Shown: positions 18,002-26,842 of the stretch, piece by piece
Layout: each line of letters begins with the position of its first letter
How positions within the stretch are numbered: the first letter of the stretch is position 1
NCBI GenBank assembly: GCA_018335195.1
Contig: JAGXKN010000021.1
Span: 1-57,028, forward strand
Direction: 5' to 3'
DNA length: 57,028 nt
From: Desulfobacterales bacterium
Lineage (GTDB): Bacteria > Desulfobacterota > Desulfobacteria > Desulfobacterales > Desulfosalsimonadaceae
Notes under the pieces: generated by a model
The model's database searches: none
The model's input: the letters and a program-made list of their open reading frames with translations, nothing else
Told to the model about the DNA's origin: nothing
Made by a program: the position numbers and the translations under genes

Positions 18002-19516
18002 ATGGCAGAAGAAAGTCGGGAAAGATGGACTAGTAGAACCACCTTCATTTTTGCCGCTATTGGATCGGCTATCGGCCTGGGCAATTTATGGCGGTTTCCT
18101 TATCTGGCCTATGATAACGGCGGCGGGGCTTTTCTTGTTGCCTGGATCATAGGCCTGTTGATTCTGGGCATCCCATGGCTCCTTATGGAAGTCGGCATGG
18201 GCCGCATGTTTCAAAAAGGGGCCCCCGGCGTTTTTTCAGGCATGAACAAAAAATGGGAATGGCTTGGCTGGTGGCCGGTTTTTGTGGCTTTTCTAATAGT
18301 GTCCTACTATGCGGTTGTTATCGCCTGGGCACTGCGCTATGCTATGAGTTCGTTTTCCGTAGCATGGGGCACCGGTGAGGAAGCGGCTACGGCTACAGGC
18401 GGTTTTTTCTTTGAAAATATTCTACAGATATCTTCCGGTCCCGCAGAGCTGGGCGCCATTGTATGGCCAACCCTGTTTGCCTTGGCTATCGTGTGGATAG
18501 CGCTGTTTTTGATCATGTATAAAGGTGCCGGTGTCATTGGCAAAATCGCTGTCTATACCGTGGCGATCCCCTGGTTAATATTGGTAATACTGCTGGTTCG
18601 CGGACTGACGCTGCCAGGGGCGGTAGATGGTCTTAACTACTATCTGAGCCCTGACTGGAGCGCACTTTTAACCGGAGATATATGGTTTGCCGCTTTCAGC
18701 CAGATCGCTTTTACCCTGTCGGTGGGAATGGCGGGCATGTATGCGTACGGCAGTTTTATCGCCAGAAGGGCAGATGTCAATAACAGCGTTATGATTGCCG
18801 GCTTTGCAAATAATGCTACAAGTTTCCTGGCTGGCTTTGCCGTGTTCAGTACGCTTGGATTCTTGATGGGCGCCCTTAATCTTCCGGCTGAGGAAGCAGT
18901 CGAATCCGGTCTGGGGCTTGCCTTTGTCATTTATCCGGCGGCCATTTCCATGATGCCGACTGCCAGCGCTTTGACCGGTGTGCTGTTTTTCCTCTGCCTT
19001 TTCTTCCTTGGTCTGGATTCAGCCTTTTTCCTGGCACACGGCGGTGTTATCGCGCCGCTGAGGGATAAGTTCGGCGGTGCCCTTGCCAAGATTACAGCAA
19101 CCGTATGCGTTCTCGGTTTTCTGGTGGGAGCCTTATTTACCACCCAGGGCGGGCTCTACTGGCTTGACATGCTCGACCGGGCGGTTGCATTCTACGGTCT
19201 GCTTATTACGGGCGCCATTTCATGCATCGTCATAGGCTGGTTCTGGAACCCCGGTAGATTAAGAAACCATACCAACGAAACCTCCGAGATAAGGATCGGG
19301 GTCTGGTGGGAATGGATGATAAAGGTCGTGGTGCCTCTTGCTTTGATTTTCGTGCTTATTTATGGCGGGTTTTCCCAAGACATTCCCGAAGCCTACGAGG
19401 GCTATCAGATCGGTTTCTTAAACGGGTCACATATTATCTGGCTCGTCCTTGTGATTACCCTTGTTTTATCCTTTGTATTTCAGCAGATTAAAACCCGGGC
19501 GAAAGGAGGCGAATAA
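18002..19516 (+). CDS. neurotransmitter:sodium symporter (NSS/SNF) family transporter
   Basis: A 504-residue Na+-coupled transporter with 11-12 helices. The start at 18002 has AAGGGGGCG directly upstream. The TM1 signature AIGSAIGLGNLWRFPYLAYDNGGGAF, which lines the Na+ and substrate sites, is complete, and TM6 contains a broken-helix region (FSQIAFTLSVGMAGMYAYGSF). Bacterial members import amino acids (LeuT, TnaT, MetP). Its stop overlaps the start of a 34-residue membrane peptide like the MetS subunit, which points to the MetPS subtype, importers of methionine or small neutral amino acids. Confidence 0.9.
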   Translation: MAEESRERWTSRTTFIFAAIGSAIGLGNLWRFPYLAYDNGGGAFLVAWIIGLLILGIPWLLMEVGMGRMFQKGAPGVFSGMNKKWEWLGWWPVFVAFLIVSYYAVVIAWALRYAMSSFSVAWGTGEEAATATGGFFFENILQISSGPAELGAIVWPTLFALAIVWIALFLIMYKGAGVIGKIAVYTVAIPWLILVILLVRGLTLPGAVDGLNYYLSPDWSALLTGDIWFAAFSQIAFTLSVGMAGMYAYGSFIARRADVNNSVMIAGFANNATSFLAGFAVFSTLGFLMGALNLPAEEAVESGLGLAFVIYPAAISMMPTASALTGVLFFLCLFFLGLDSAFFLAHGGVIAPLRDKFGGALAKITATVCVLGFLVGALFTTQGGLYWLDMLDRAVAFYGLLITGAISCIVIGWFWNPGRLRNHTNETSEIRIGVWWEWMIKVVVPLALIFVLIYGGFSQDIPEAYEGYQIGFLNGSHIIWLVLVITLVLSFVFQQIKTRAKGGE

Positions 19517-19620
19517 TGGAAGCAGGCGCAATATTCATGTTGATCATTTTTGCATTAATATTGATCGGCGGCCTTACCTTCTGCTTTTTGCAGACAGGCA
19601 AAGGCAAGTGGGAAGACTAA
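19516..19620 (+). CDS. MetS-like small subunit of the NSS transporter
   Basis: A 34-residue single-helix membrane peptide, MEAGAIFMLIIFALILIGGL followed by a short polar tail ending GKWED. The start shares a base with the transporter stop (TAATG), with AAAGGAGG about 6 bases upstream. In corynebacterial MetPS a small membrane protein encoded directly after the NSS carrier is needed for transport. The M-x-x-[GS]-A-I-x-M...GGL pattern and the position here match that class. Confidence 0.75.
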   Translation: MEAGAIFMLIIFALILIGGLTFCFLQTGKGKWED

Positions 19621-19682
19621 AATAACCTTTATTTCAGGCCTGTTTCTGAAGAGTTTTGATTTTATTGCTGGTGCTTTTTGCT

Positions 19683-19711
19683 CGGCTGCTTCCGGAACAG
19701 CCGGAATTTTT
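19683..19711 (+). terminator. intrinsic terminator after the NSS operon
   Basis: CGGCTG and CAGCCG pair around the self-complementary segment TTCCGGAA, followed shortly by TTTTT. It lies 60 bases after the small-subunit stop. Confidence 0.6.
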
Positions 19712-19721
19712 CTTTGCGATA

Positions 19722-19919
19722 CCTAAATTGAGCGATTTTCAAGTTTGCCGGATATACAAGGAAGATGCAGACTCGCTATAGTGAGCTATGCGAGTCTGCA
19801 TCTGACGCAGTAGATGCGGTAAAATTGGAAATCCCGGAGGGTTTCAGATTTTTAAAATAGAAATGGATGTTATCCTTTAAAATAAATTGCTTTTAAAAAT
19901 CTGAAACGCTTGATTTAGG
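19722..19919. mobile_element. MITE-like element, long form
   Basis: A 198-bp non-coding element bounded by CCTAAATTGAGCG on the left and CGCTTGATTTAGG (one mismatch) on the right. Flanking bases CGATA/AGATA agree at four of five positions, suggesting a target duplication. Inside lies a hairpin, GATGCAGACTCGC...GCGAGTCTGCATC (19763-19802), followed by a 79-bp part (19841-19919) that is the reverse-oriented near-copy of the core of the element at 50920-51010, with about three differences in its 33-base centre. No transposase is encoded, so any movement would need one elsewhere. Confidence 0.7.
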
Positions 19920-19942
19920 AGATAATAGGGGTTAGATGCAAG

Positions 19943-19976
19943 ATGAAAGTGCACCGATTCGGTGGTGCACTTTCAT
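19943..19976. repeat. perfect hairpin between the MITE and the dehydrogenase
   Basis: Arms ATGAAAGTGCACC and GGTGCACTTTCAT pair perfectly over 13 bp around an 8-base loop, followed by TTTTG. It could terminate transcription or be another palindromic repeat; no second copy was noticed. Confidence 0.5.
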
Positions 19977-20061
19977 TTTGCCATCAACCCATAGAGCTTT
20001 AATCCTTTGTGATCTTTGTTTGGAAGTTAAAAGATCTGACACTTCATGCAGAGGCGCAATA

Positions 20062-21012
20062 ATGCCCCAAGTGTTGATCAACTTTGATTTTCCACGCGAA
20101 TTCGTGGACCGGCTGCAGGAGAAATATCCGGAACTTGCCTTCGTGCACGCCACAGATGAAGCCGGGGTGTTCTCCAGCCTGCCGGAAACCTACATCCTGA
20201 TCACGTTTTTCCAGTGCGACCGGCAGATCGTGGATGCCGCGCCAAAGCTGGAGTGGATCCAGGCCATTACCGCGGGCGTGGATTACATGCCCCTGGATAC
20301 GATTTTCGAACGGGGCATCCGGCTGACAAATGGCCGGGGCATCCACCGGGTCCACATGGCCGAATACGCGATCTCCGTGCTGGTGATGCTGGCAAGAAAC
20401 CTGCACTTGATATTCCGCAGCCAGTTTCAGCGCACATGGGACCCGTCCCCGGAGCAGGGCGAGATCTTTGGTGCCACCCTGGGGATCGTGGGCCTGGGCG
20501 AGATCGGCGAGGCGATTGCTGAAAAGGCCGCCGTGTTCGGCATGCGCGTGATCGGAACCCGGCGCACGGCCCAGCCCACGCCGCACGTGGATGCCGTGTA
20601 CGGCCCGCAGGACATGGAAACGGTTTTTTCCCAAAGCGACTACGTGATCAACCTGCTGCCCGCCACCGCGGAAACGGAAAACCGCATCGACCGCCATTTG
20701 TTTGATCAGATGAAGCCGGATGCCTGCTTTATCAACATGGGGCGGGGAAAGACGGTCAACGAGGACGACCTGGCCGACATCCTGCGCGATGGAAAAATCC
20801 GGGCCGCAGTCAGCGACGTGTTCCAGACCGAGCCCCTGCCAGAAGACAGCCCGCTGTGGGACCTTGAAAACATGGTCATCACTCCGCACGTCTGCGGAAG
20901 GTCGCCCAATTACATGAACCGGGCCATGGAAATCATCGATCATAACCTGGGCGTTTATACCACGGGACAGGGCGAGATGATCAACGTGGTACCCCCGGAT
21001 ACCAGGTACTGA
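20062..21012 (+). CDS. D-isomer-specific 2-hydroxyacid dehydrogenase
   Basis: A 316-residue NAD-dependent dehydrogenase. The ATG at 20062 with GAGGCG upstream is preferred over the longer open frame, which runs through the hairpin repeat. The NAD-binding motif is GLGEIGEAIAEKA around residues 142-154. Family catalytic elements are a conserved R in INMGRGKTVNEDDL, an acidic residue in the VFQTEPLP segment and the histidine in TPHVCG. Such enzymes interconvert 2-oxoacids and D-2-hydroxyacids (glyoxylate/hydroxypyruvate reductase, D-lactate or phosphoglycerate dehydrogenase). The length fits the glyoxylate/hydroxypyruvate reductase-like group, but specificity is not readable. It stands as a single gene. 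Confidence 0.85.
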   Translation: MPQVLINFDFPREFVDRLQEKYPELAFVHATDEAGVFSSLPETYILITFFQCDRQIVDAAPKLEWIQAITAGVDYMPLDTIFERGIRLTNGRGIHRVHMAEYAISVLVMLARNLHLIFRSQFQRTWDPSPEQGEIFGATLGIVGLGEIGEAIAEKAAVFGMRVIGTRRTAQPTPHVDAVYGPQDMETVFSQSDYVINLLPATAETENRIDRHLFDQMKPDACFINMGRGKTVNEDDLADILRDGKIRAAVSDVFQTEPLPEDSPLWDLENMVITPHVCGRSPNYMNRAMEIIDHNLGVYTTGQGEMINVVPPDTRY

Positions 21013-21372
21013 GTGAGTCTCCACCCGCATAGGGGGTGGCCTCAGGTAGCCCCTTAAAGGAGGCGGGGAAAATACAGGGAATAAATTCGAAATTCGAAGC
21101 ACGAATATCGAAACAAATTCTAATGACCAAAATTTAAAAGCCGCGCGTTAGCATCCCGTAAGGGATAAACAAATGCAGAAAATGGAACAACTGCCGGAAA
21201 AACCGACCATATAAGTGTACCTGTTTTGCGATTTGGTTATTTTGATTCAGGTGGCGGACTTAAAGCTTAATTAAAAATACCAGACAGGATTTATCCGGAA
21301 CCCGCCAAGGGCGTGTGTGCGATGCGGTTTGCCCGGATTTGTGTTTGATGTCGTTTCCGGTTTTTCCGGTAT
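21013..21372. other. intergenic region with TTCGAA-type repeat remnants
   Basis: No gene seen. A CCACCC...GGGTGG hairpin near 21021-21039 may end the dehydrogenase transcript. The stretch around 21085-21140 contains AAATTCGAAATTCGAAGCAC-type sequence that recurs near 26843-26990, pointing to a dispersed intergenic repeat. Confidence 0.45.
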
Positions 21373-21795
21373 CTACAACTCCCATGGATTGATCAGTTCC
21401 AGTTCCGGGATATTGGAAAAATCCCGGATGTTCCGGGTGGCCAGGGCAAGTCCGCCGGCAAGCGCAATTGCCGCGATCTGGGCATCCTCAACGCTGACCG
21501 GCCGCCCCCGGCTTTTGCGCTCCGACACGATCCGGGCGTATTTCGCCGCGGCCTCGCAGTCAAAAGGCAGGCAGCGCTCAAAAAAATCCTCATTAAACAT
21601 CTGTTCTGCCAGCAAGAGCAATGTTTCCTTGCGCTTGCCTTCCGGCAGAAGCATCAGCCCCAACCGGATTTCAGCCACCGTCACTGAGCTGATCCAGAGT
21701 TCCGGTTCGGAGCGGTTGTCGAGCCAGGCAACAACCCGGGAATTGGGTGCGGGAAGCATAAGCTCTGACAATATGTTGGTGTCGAGAAGAATCAT
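21373..21795 (-). CDS. PIN-domain toxin (FitB/VapC family)
   Basis: A 140-residue probable ribonuclease toxin. PIN-domain acidic residues are visible as D5 in MILLDTNILSE, the E in SVTVAEIRLGL and the D in VSVEDAQIAAIAL, and the C-terminal ATRNIRDFS supplies the fourth. PIN toxins cut RNA in a Mg2+-dependent manner, often tRNA or rRNA. The ATG overlaps the antitoxin stop by 4 bases, typical of these pairs. The antitoxin type suggests the FitAB subgroup. Confidence 0.88.
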   Translation of the reverse strand: MILLDTNILSELMLPAPNSRVVAWLDNRSEPELWISSVTVAEIRLGLMLLPEGKRKETLLLLAEQMFNEDFFERCLPFDCEAAAKYARIVSERKSRGRPVSVEDAQIAAIALAGGLALATRNIRDFSNIPELELINPWEL

Positions 21796-22049
21796 TTCCT
21801 GTTGTTGGAACCGAAATCCGGTGCTTCCCGGGGATATGACCGTTCGGAGTTCGGCAGATCCACACCTCCGGCTTCGGCAAAACGGCCGGCAATCCGGGTT
21901 CCGATGCTCCGGGTGCTTTTTTGGCGCAGCAAATGATATTTGAGAATCTGCCGGGCTTCCTCTTCCATGGATCTGTTGTTTGCCGCGGCACTGATGCGGA
22001 GTTTTGTCTTCAGCGAATCATCAATATTGCGCAGGGTCAGGCTGGCCAT
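21792..22049 (-). CDS. FitA-like antitoxin of the PIN toxin pair
   Basis: An 85-residue antitoxin. The N-terminus MASLTLRNIDDSLKTKLRISAAANNRSMEEEARQIL is a ribbon-helix-helix DNA-binding domain of the FitA type, and the polar C-terminal half should wrap the toxin. AGGGAG lies before the ATG. FitA-type proteins repress their own promoter as a toxin-antitoxin complex; the promoter must lie in the short gap between 22049 and the helicase. Confidence 0.85.
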   Translation of the reverse strand: MASLTLRNIDDSLKTKLRISAAANNRSMEEEARQILKYHLLRQKSTRSIGTRIAGRFAEAGGVDLPNSERSYPREAPDFGSNNRK

Positions 22050-22121
22050 TTGGAATTCTCCCTGAAATTGAATTTTAATATGAATATATGCAATGCAATC
22101 ACTGATGTCAATATCGCCGAG

Positions 22122-23663
22122 TCAGAACTTTCCGGACTTGCGGCCGGGTTTTTTGGCAGATCCGGGCTTTTCATCCCGGCCCCTTTTTGACTTGGCCGGT
22201 TTGGCCCCGTGCTTGCCGGCCTCCCTTTTTTTGGCGGAAGAAAACCCGCCCTTTTTGTACTGCACAAAAGGCTTTTTCCCGGTTTTGCCGCCGCCGGACT
22301 TTTCAAAATTAAGCACCTTGTGCTCGGCCTTTTCCGGCATCAGCATCGGGGTTTGTCCCTGGAACATCTTGGCCAGGGCTGCGGCGATATCCAGGGCCGG
22401 CACGTCATGTTCCTGGCGGTACTGGTCCATGAGGTCCCGGAAAAACGAAAGATCGTTTTCAGCCAGGGTGTCTGTAACAGACTGCTTGAACCGCGCGATG
22501 CGCTTGTCATTGATCATCTCGGTGGTGGGCAGTTCCAGCATCTCGATCTGCTGTCGGGTGGTGCTTTCAATTGCCTGCAGAAGACGCTTTTCGCGCGGGG
22601 TGACAAACAAAATGGCCTCTCCGCTGCGGCCCGCACGTCCCGTGCGTCCGATGCGGTGGACATAGGCCTCCGGGTCGTTGGGGGCGTCATAATTGATCAC
22701 GTGGCTGATGCGCTCCACGTCCAGGCCCCGGGCAGCCACGTCGGTTGCCACCAGGATGTCGATGTGCCCGGATTTGAGCCGGGAAAGGGTCTGCTCCCGC
22801 AGGTTCTGGGAGATATCCCCGTTTAAGGCCGTGCACAAATAACCCCGGGCCTGCAGCTTTCTGGCCAGTTCCAGGGTGGCGGTCTTGGTGCGGACAAACA
22901 CGATCACCCCGTCAAAGGGCTCTGCCTCCAGGATCCGGGTCAGGGCGTCGGTCTTGTGGTTTTCTCCCACGATCCAGTAGCGCTGCCGGGTGGCCGAAAC
23001 CGTCATGGTTTTGGATTTTACCGAGATGTGCTCGGGCCGGTTCATGTGCTTTTGCGCGATATTTAATATCGCCTTTGGCATGGTGGCCGAAAACAGGGCG
23101 ATCTGGCGGCCTGCAGGGGTTTTGTCCAGGATCCATTCCACATCGTCGATAAATCCCATGCGCAGCATTTCGTCTGCCTCGTCAAGCACCAGGGTGGCCA
23201 CTGCGTCGAGCTTCAGGGACTTGCGCCGCATGTGGTCCATGACCCGGCCCGGGGTGCCCACCACCACATGGACGCCCTGCTTGAGACGGCGCAGCTGGCT
23301 GCTGTAATCCTGGCCCCCGTAAATGGGCAGCACCCGGAAATTTTCCATGTGCCCGGCATAGCGGTGAAAGGACTCGGAAACCTGTATGGCCAGCTCCCGG
23401 GTGGGGGTCAAAACCAGCACCTGGGGGGCGGGGTTTTTCACGTCGATCCGCGAGAGAATCGGCAGGGCAAAGGCCGCGGTCTTGCCGGTGCCGGTTTGGG
23501 CATGGCCGATAAGATCTTTTCCGGTTATCAGGTGCGGGATGGTTTTTGCCTGGATCGGGGTGGGGGTTTCATATCCGGAGTCTTCCACGGCCCGGAGCAG
23601 CGGGGCGGAGATATTCAGGCCGCGGAAATCCGCGGGCGCATTTTCCTGTTGCGTCAATGACAT
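22122..23663 (-). CDS. DEAD-box ATP-dependent RNA helicase
   Basis: A 513-residue helicase with all motifs in order: Q motif (PTPIQAKTIP), motif I AQTGTGKT, Ia PTRELAIQ, Ib GTPGR, II DEAD (LVLDEADEM), III SAT, IV/V (LVATDVAARGLD) and VI HRIGRTGRAGR. After a family-typical dimerisation-like region (~390-440) the last ~60 residues are very basic, with Lys/Arg/Gly-rich repeats (KKGGFSSAKKREAGKHG, KPGRKSGKF). This layout resembles DeaD/CsdA or RhlE-type cold-shock and ribosome-assembly helicases. It is monocistronic, facing away from the amidohydrolase. Confidence 0.9.
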   Translation of the reverse strand: MSLTQQENAPADFRGLNISAPLLRAVEDSGYETPTPIQAKTIPHLITGKDLIGHAQTGTGKTAAFALPILSRIDVKNPAPQVLVLTPTRELAIQVSESFHRYAGHMENFRVLPIYGGQDYSSQLRRLKQGVHVVVGTPGRVMDHMRRKSLKLDAVATLVLDEADEMLRMGFIDDVEWILDKTPAGRQIALFSATMPKAILNIAQKHMNRPEHISVKSKTMTVSATRQRYWIVGENHKTDALTRILEAEPFDGVIVFVRTKTATLELARKLQARGYLCTALNGDISQNLREQTLSRLKSGHIDILVATDVAARGLDVERISHVINYDAPNDPEAYVHRIGRTGRAGRSGEAILFVTPREKRLLQAIESTTRQQIEMLELPTTEMINDKRIARFKQSVTDTLAENDLSFFRDLMDQYRQEHDVPALDIAAALAKMFQGQTPMLMPEKAEHKVLNFEKSGGGKTGKKPFVQYKKGGFSSAKKREAGKHGAKPAKSKRGRDEKPGSAKKPGRKSGKF

Positions 23664-23933
23664 GGGGTTCTTCTCTCTTTTGTGATGTAAGATTGTTTCC
23701 GACGGTCTAAGCGGCGGGGTTTTAAGGGCCTTTTTTGTCCGGCAGCCGGGTTGTGATGCGAAGGTTTTTAAAACCGGAGATCAGCAAACAGCGGATGGAT
23801 CAATCAGGCGGTATCTCCCTGCAAGTCAGCAGGGCAACAAGAATCTATATTTCATTTGCATGGGTTTTGCAATGTTTTTTTTATTGCCCCGGCAATTTTC
23901 GGGCATTATGCAAAAAGGTACGGGTCTTTCCGG

Positions 23934-24093
23934 TCATGATCCGCAAATCAAATCATAGGCCTGGCGGGGCGTGAGTATCTCGATTTGCTGGTATTCCTCA
24001 AAACCCTTGAAATTCTGGTAAAACAGCACCATCGCCGGGCTGGTGACATTAGGAGATACCCTGAAATTTCCCTGATCGGCTAACAATAAGAAA
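23934..24093 (-). pseudogene. possible PIN-like C-terminal fragment
   Basis: A minus-strand frame without its own start reads GLPFLLLADQGNFRVSPNVT, then MVLFYQNFKGFEEYQQIEIL and ends TPRQAYDLICGS. The ending, a beta strand then TP[RE]-x-[AF]-x-[DE]-[LI]-[IL], resembles the C-terminus of PIN-type toxins. The rest of 23664-24111 holds no gene that I can support, so this is probably the last piece of a lost toxin. Confidence 0.3.
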
Positions 24094-24111
24094 GGAAGTC
24101 CCCGATTTCAC

Positions 24112-24891
24112 TTAACCACTTAAAACTGCTTTCGCAATGGTTTCAAATGCGGAAAAAATCCGTTTGCGCACGTCTTCGAGCTGTTCCGGGTCGGGTTCGG
24201 CCGCGCCCGGGGGCATGTAGAGGTCCTGGTTCATCTCGATCTGCAGGGCAAACCCGCCCCGGGCGGCAAGTTGCCGACCGTAGTGCACGGTGATGAACCC
24301 GCCACGGTAGGGTAGGTTGACCGCCACGGAAAACCCGGCCGCCTCGAGTGCGGATTTGACAAGCTTCACGGTTTCGGCCGGGCAGGTGGGTTCGCCCAGG
24401 CGGGAGTCCGGACCGCCGTCGGGTGCGCCGTTGTTGCTTAGGATGATGTTTTTTCGCCGTTTTCCCGCGTCCGGGGCATCCACCGGGCCCGTGCCGTTTA
24501 GGGAGTGGCAGTCAAACAGGCCCCGGATTTCCGGGTCTGCCAGGGCTTGGGACAGTTCCCGGTGATACGGGTCATAATGCTGCCGGATCCGTTCTTCAAC
24601 GGATCGTTCATCCGGATATCTGCCGGGCAGATAGATTTGCCGGCCCCGGTAGTCGGTTTCCGCCACCACGCCCTTGGGCCCGCGGTTTGCCAAATCGCGG
24701 TTCAAGTCCGCCACCAGCCGGCTGTATTCTGCCTTGAGCACCTTTTTCGCGGACAGAAAGCGGAATATCTCCGCGCTGCCGAAATCCTTTGAATCCCGGA
24801 TTTCTTCATCCGAAAGTGCCATGTCCGCCCGGATGTCTGCGGGCACAAGGCTTGCGCAGTGCGGAATGGAAATGACAAAGGGATATGTCAT
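24112..24891 (-). CDS. N-formylglutamate amidohydrolase family protein
   Basis: A 259-residue enzyme starting MTYPFVISIPHCASLVPADI, with GGGAGG before the ATG. Family residues include ISIPHCA, the YSRLVADLNR segment (family consensus RY.VDLNR), FDCHSLNG and LQIEMN near the end, the histidines and acids forming the metal site of the HutG/FGase fold. It would hydrolyse N-formylglutamate or a related N-acyl amino acid in the cytoplasm. No histidine-degradation genes are nearby. It is immediately downstream (minus strand) of the dipeptide importer, from which a palindromic repeat separates it, so a role in processing imported amino-acid derivatives is possible. Confidence 0.8.
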   Translation of the reverse strand: MTYPFVISIPHCASLVPADIRADMALSDEEIRDSKDFGSAEIFRFLSAKKVLKAEYSRLVADLNRDLANRGPKGVVAETDYRGRQIYLPGRYPDERSVEERIRQHYDPYHRELSQALADPEIRGLFDCHSLNGTGPVDAPDAGKRRKNIILSNNGAPDGGPDSRLGEPTCPAETVKLVKSALEAAGFSVAVNLPYRGGFITVHYGRQLAARGGFALQIEMNQDLYMPPGAAEPDPEQLEDVRKRIFSAFETIAKAVLSG

Positions 24892-24919
24892 GGGACCTCC
24901 CGGTGGTTTTTGGCTTTGG

Positions 24920-24943
24920 GGGGACAGACTTAAGTCTGTCCCC
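24920..24943. repeat. 24-bp perfect palindrome (REP-like)
   Basis: A perfect palindrome centred between 24931 and 24932, with half-site GGGGACAGACTT. A partial related sequence (ACGTCTGTTCCCGG) follows at 24953-24966. Repeats of this kind are familiar in Desulfobacterota and Geobacter-like genomes and are usually mobilised by REP-associated tyrosine transposases. It separates the importer from the amidohydrolase and could act as a transcript-stabilising or terminating hairpin. Confidence 0.65.
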
Positions 24944-24951
24944 GGAAACGT

Positions 24952-25809
24952 TTACGTCTGTTCCCGGAAATGCGGTTGCTTCATGAAGCTGAACCTGGGC
25001 TGGGCGTCGATCAGGGCCCGGGTGTAGTCGGACTGCGGATGGCGGATGATTGATTCAGCCGGCCCGCTTTCCACGATTTCGCCGTGGTAAATCACCGCGA
25101 TCCGGTCGCACAAAAAGCGCGCGGCAGCCAAGTCGTGGGTGATAAACAGGAACGTCACCCCCCTTTGTTTCCGGATTTCAGCCAAGAGCTTGAAGATGGT
25201 AAACGAGATGGAGGCATCCAGCATGGAGGTGGGCTCGTCTGCGATCACGAAATCGGGCGATAGCACCATGGCCCGGGCAATGGCCGCGCGCTGGCGCTGG
25301 CCGCCGCTTAGCTGGTGGGGATATCGGTTGAAATACGCTTTTGCAGGCGTCAATCCGGCGGCCCGGATCGCGTCTTCCACCAGCTGGCTTCTTTTCTCTT
25401 TTGCGGCATCATGGTGTATGATCAGGGGCTCGGCAACGGTGTCGTAGACCGACATGTACGGGTTTAACGACTGGTAGGGATCCTGGGGGATCATCTGGAC
25501 CCGGCGCCGGAATGCCTTTAACGCCGCCCCCTTCAGGCTGTGGATCTCCGTGCCGTGAAAACGGATCGATCCAGCATCCATGGACTCGAGATGGAGCACC
25601 AAGCGCCCCAGGGTGGTCTTGCCGCTGCCGCTGGCGCCCACCAGGCCGAAGATCTCGCCTCTGCCGATATTTAAGCTGACACCGTTTAATGCCGTAAGCG
25701 TTTCCCCTGAAGTCCTGAAAAGCCCCCGCTCATCGCGGTAGGTTTTTTTCACCCGCTCGACTTCCAGGATGTCGGGGTTATCCGGTTTTGCCTCCGTGTG
25801 CATCTGCAT
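24952..25809 (-). CDS. dppF: dipeptide/oligopeptide ABC transporter ATP-binding protein (DppF-like)
   Basis: A 285-residue ATPase. Walker A GASGSGKT (about 58-65), signature LSGGQRQR, Walker B FVIADEP, switch H in FLFITHDLAAARFL. It has the extended C-terminal region typical of Opp/Dpp ATPases (ESGPAESIIRHPQSDYTRALI). It is the last gene of the importer, 8 bases after the DppD-like gene, and pairs with it as a heterodimer. Confidence 0.9.
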   Translation of the reverse strand: MQMHTEAKPDNPDILEVERVKKTYRDERGLFRTSGETLTALNGVSLNIGRGEIFGLVGASGSGKTTLGRLVLHLESMDAGSIRFHGTEIHSLKGAALKAFRRRVQMIPQDPYQSLNPYMSVYDTVAEPLIIHHDAAKEKRSQLVEDAIRAAGLTPAKAYFNRYPHQLSGGQRQRAAIARAMVLSPDFVIADEPTSMLDASISFTIFKLLAEIRKQRGVTFLFITHDLAAARFLCDRIAVIYHGEIVESGPAESIIRHPQSDYTRALIDAQPRFSFMKQPHFREQT

Positions 25810-25817
25810 TTGCCCTT

Positions 25818-26816
25818 TTATTCACATAAACTGCAGTATACCTTGTGTGTCGCAGAAAGTTCCCGCCACTGCGGCTTGCGGGTACGGCAGGCATCAGTGG
25901 CCCGCGGGCAGTTTTCAATATAGCCGCAGATTTCCGGGGAAATCTCGCCGGGATATTCGCAGGGCGGTGTCTGTGTGAAGTCCACGTCCACCACGCCGTC
26001 AATGGTCAGATAAGATGCCAGCAGTGCCTGGGTGTAGGGATGGGCCGGGGTCCGGAACACCTCCTCGCGGCGGCCCGACTCCACGATCCTTCCCCGGTAC
26101 ATGACCATGATGTCGTGGCAGACTTCGGCCACCACTCCGATGTCATGGGAGATGAAAATCACGGCAATGTTTTGCTCGTGCTGAATCTGCTTGATCTTCC
26201 GGATAATCTGGTCCTGGACGATCACGTCCAGGGCGGTGGTGGGCTCATCTGCAATGATCAGGTCCGGGTTGCAGGACAGGGCCATGGCAATGATGGCCCG
26301 CTGCTTCATGCCGCCGCTGTACTGGTGCGGATAGTCAAAAGCGCGGCTTCGGGGAATGTCAACCATTTCGTAGAGCTGTTCTACCCGGGCTGCGGCATCG
26401 GACCTGGAAATTTCCGGGTAATGCGTCCGGATGGCCTCGATGATCTGGTCGCCCACCTTGTGTACCGGGTTCAGGGCGTTCATGGCCGCCTGGAAAATCA
26501 TGGAAATCCGCTTCCAGCGCACGGTCTGCATGCGGTCATCCGGCAGGGCCAGCAGGTTCATTCCGGAAAAACCGATCCTGCCGCCCTGAACGACCGCATT
26601 GGGCGGCAAAAGGCGCATCAGGCCCATGCCGATGGTGGTTTTGCCGCAGCCGGATTCTCCCACGATACCCACGGATTTTCCCTTCTCCAGGCAAAAGCTC
26701 GCCCCGTCCACGGCCGCGGCCGTTGCCGTGCGCGTGCGGTAGGCAATGCTCAGCTTGTCAACTTCCAGCAAAGTCATTGGTTGTGTAGCTCCCGGCGTTG
26801 GTTCATATTCCGGCAT
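25818..26816 (-). CDS. dppD: dipeptide/oligopeptide ABC transporter ATP-binding protein (DppD-like)
   Basis: A 332-residue ATPase starting [12 protein letters not shown] (a start at MTLLEVDKL is also possible). Walker A GESGCGKT, signature YSGGMKQR, Walker B LIIADEP. The C-terminus carries the OppD/DppD cluster region with cysteines [20 protein letters not shown] and a late CRTRKP, the candidate 4Fe-4S ligands reported for this family. An intergenic repeat of about 195 bases separates it from the permease genes, unusual inside an otherwise tightly packed operon. Confidence 0.9.
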   Translation of the reverse strand: MPEYEPTPGATQPMTLLEVDKLSIAYRTRTATAAAVDGASFCLEKGKSVGIVGESGCGKTTIGMGLMRLLPPNAVVQGGRIGFSGMNLLALPDDRMQTVRWKRISMIFQAAMNALNPVHKVGDQIIEAIRTHYPEISRSDAAARVEQLYEMVDIPRSRAFDYPHQYSGGMKQRAIIAMALSCNPDLIIADEPTTALDVIVQDQIIRKIKQIQHEQNIAVIFISHDIGVVAEVCHDIMVMYRGRIVESGRREEVFRTPAHPYTQALLASYLTIDGVVDVDFTQTPPCEYPGEISPEICGYIENCPRATDACRTRKPQWRELSATHKVYCSLCE

Positions 26817-26842
26817 TGATCGGTTTTTCCTGTTCCCGGCCG

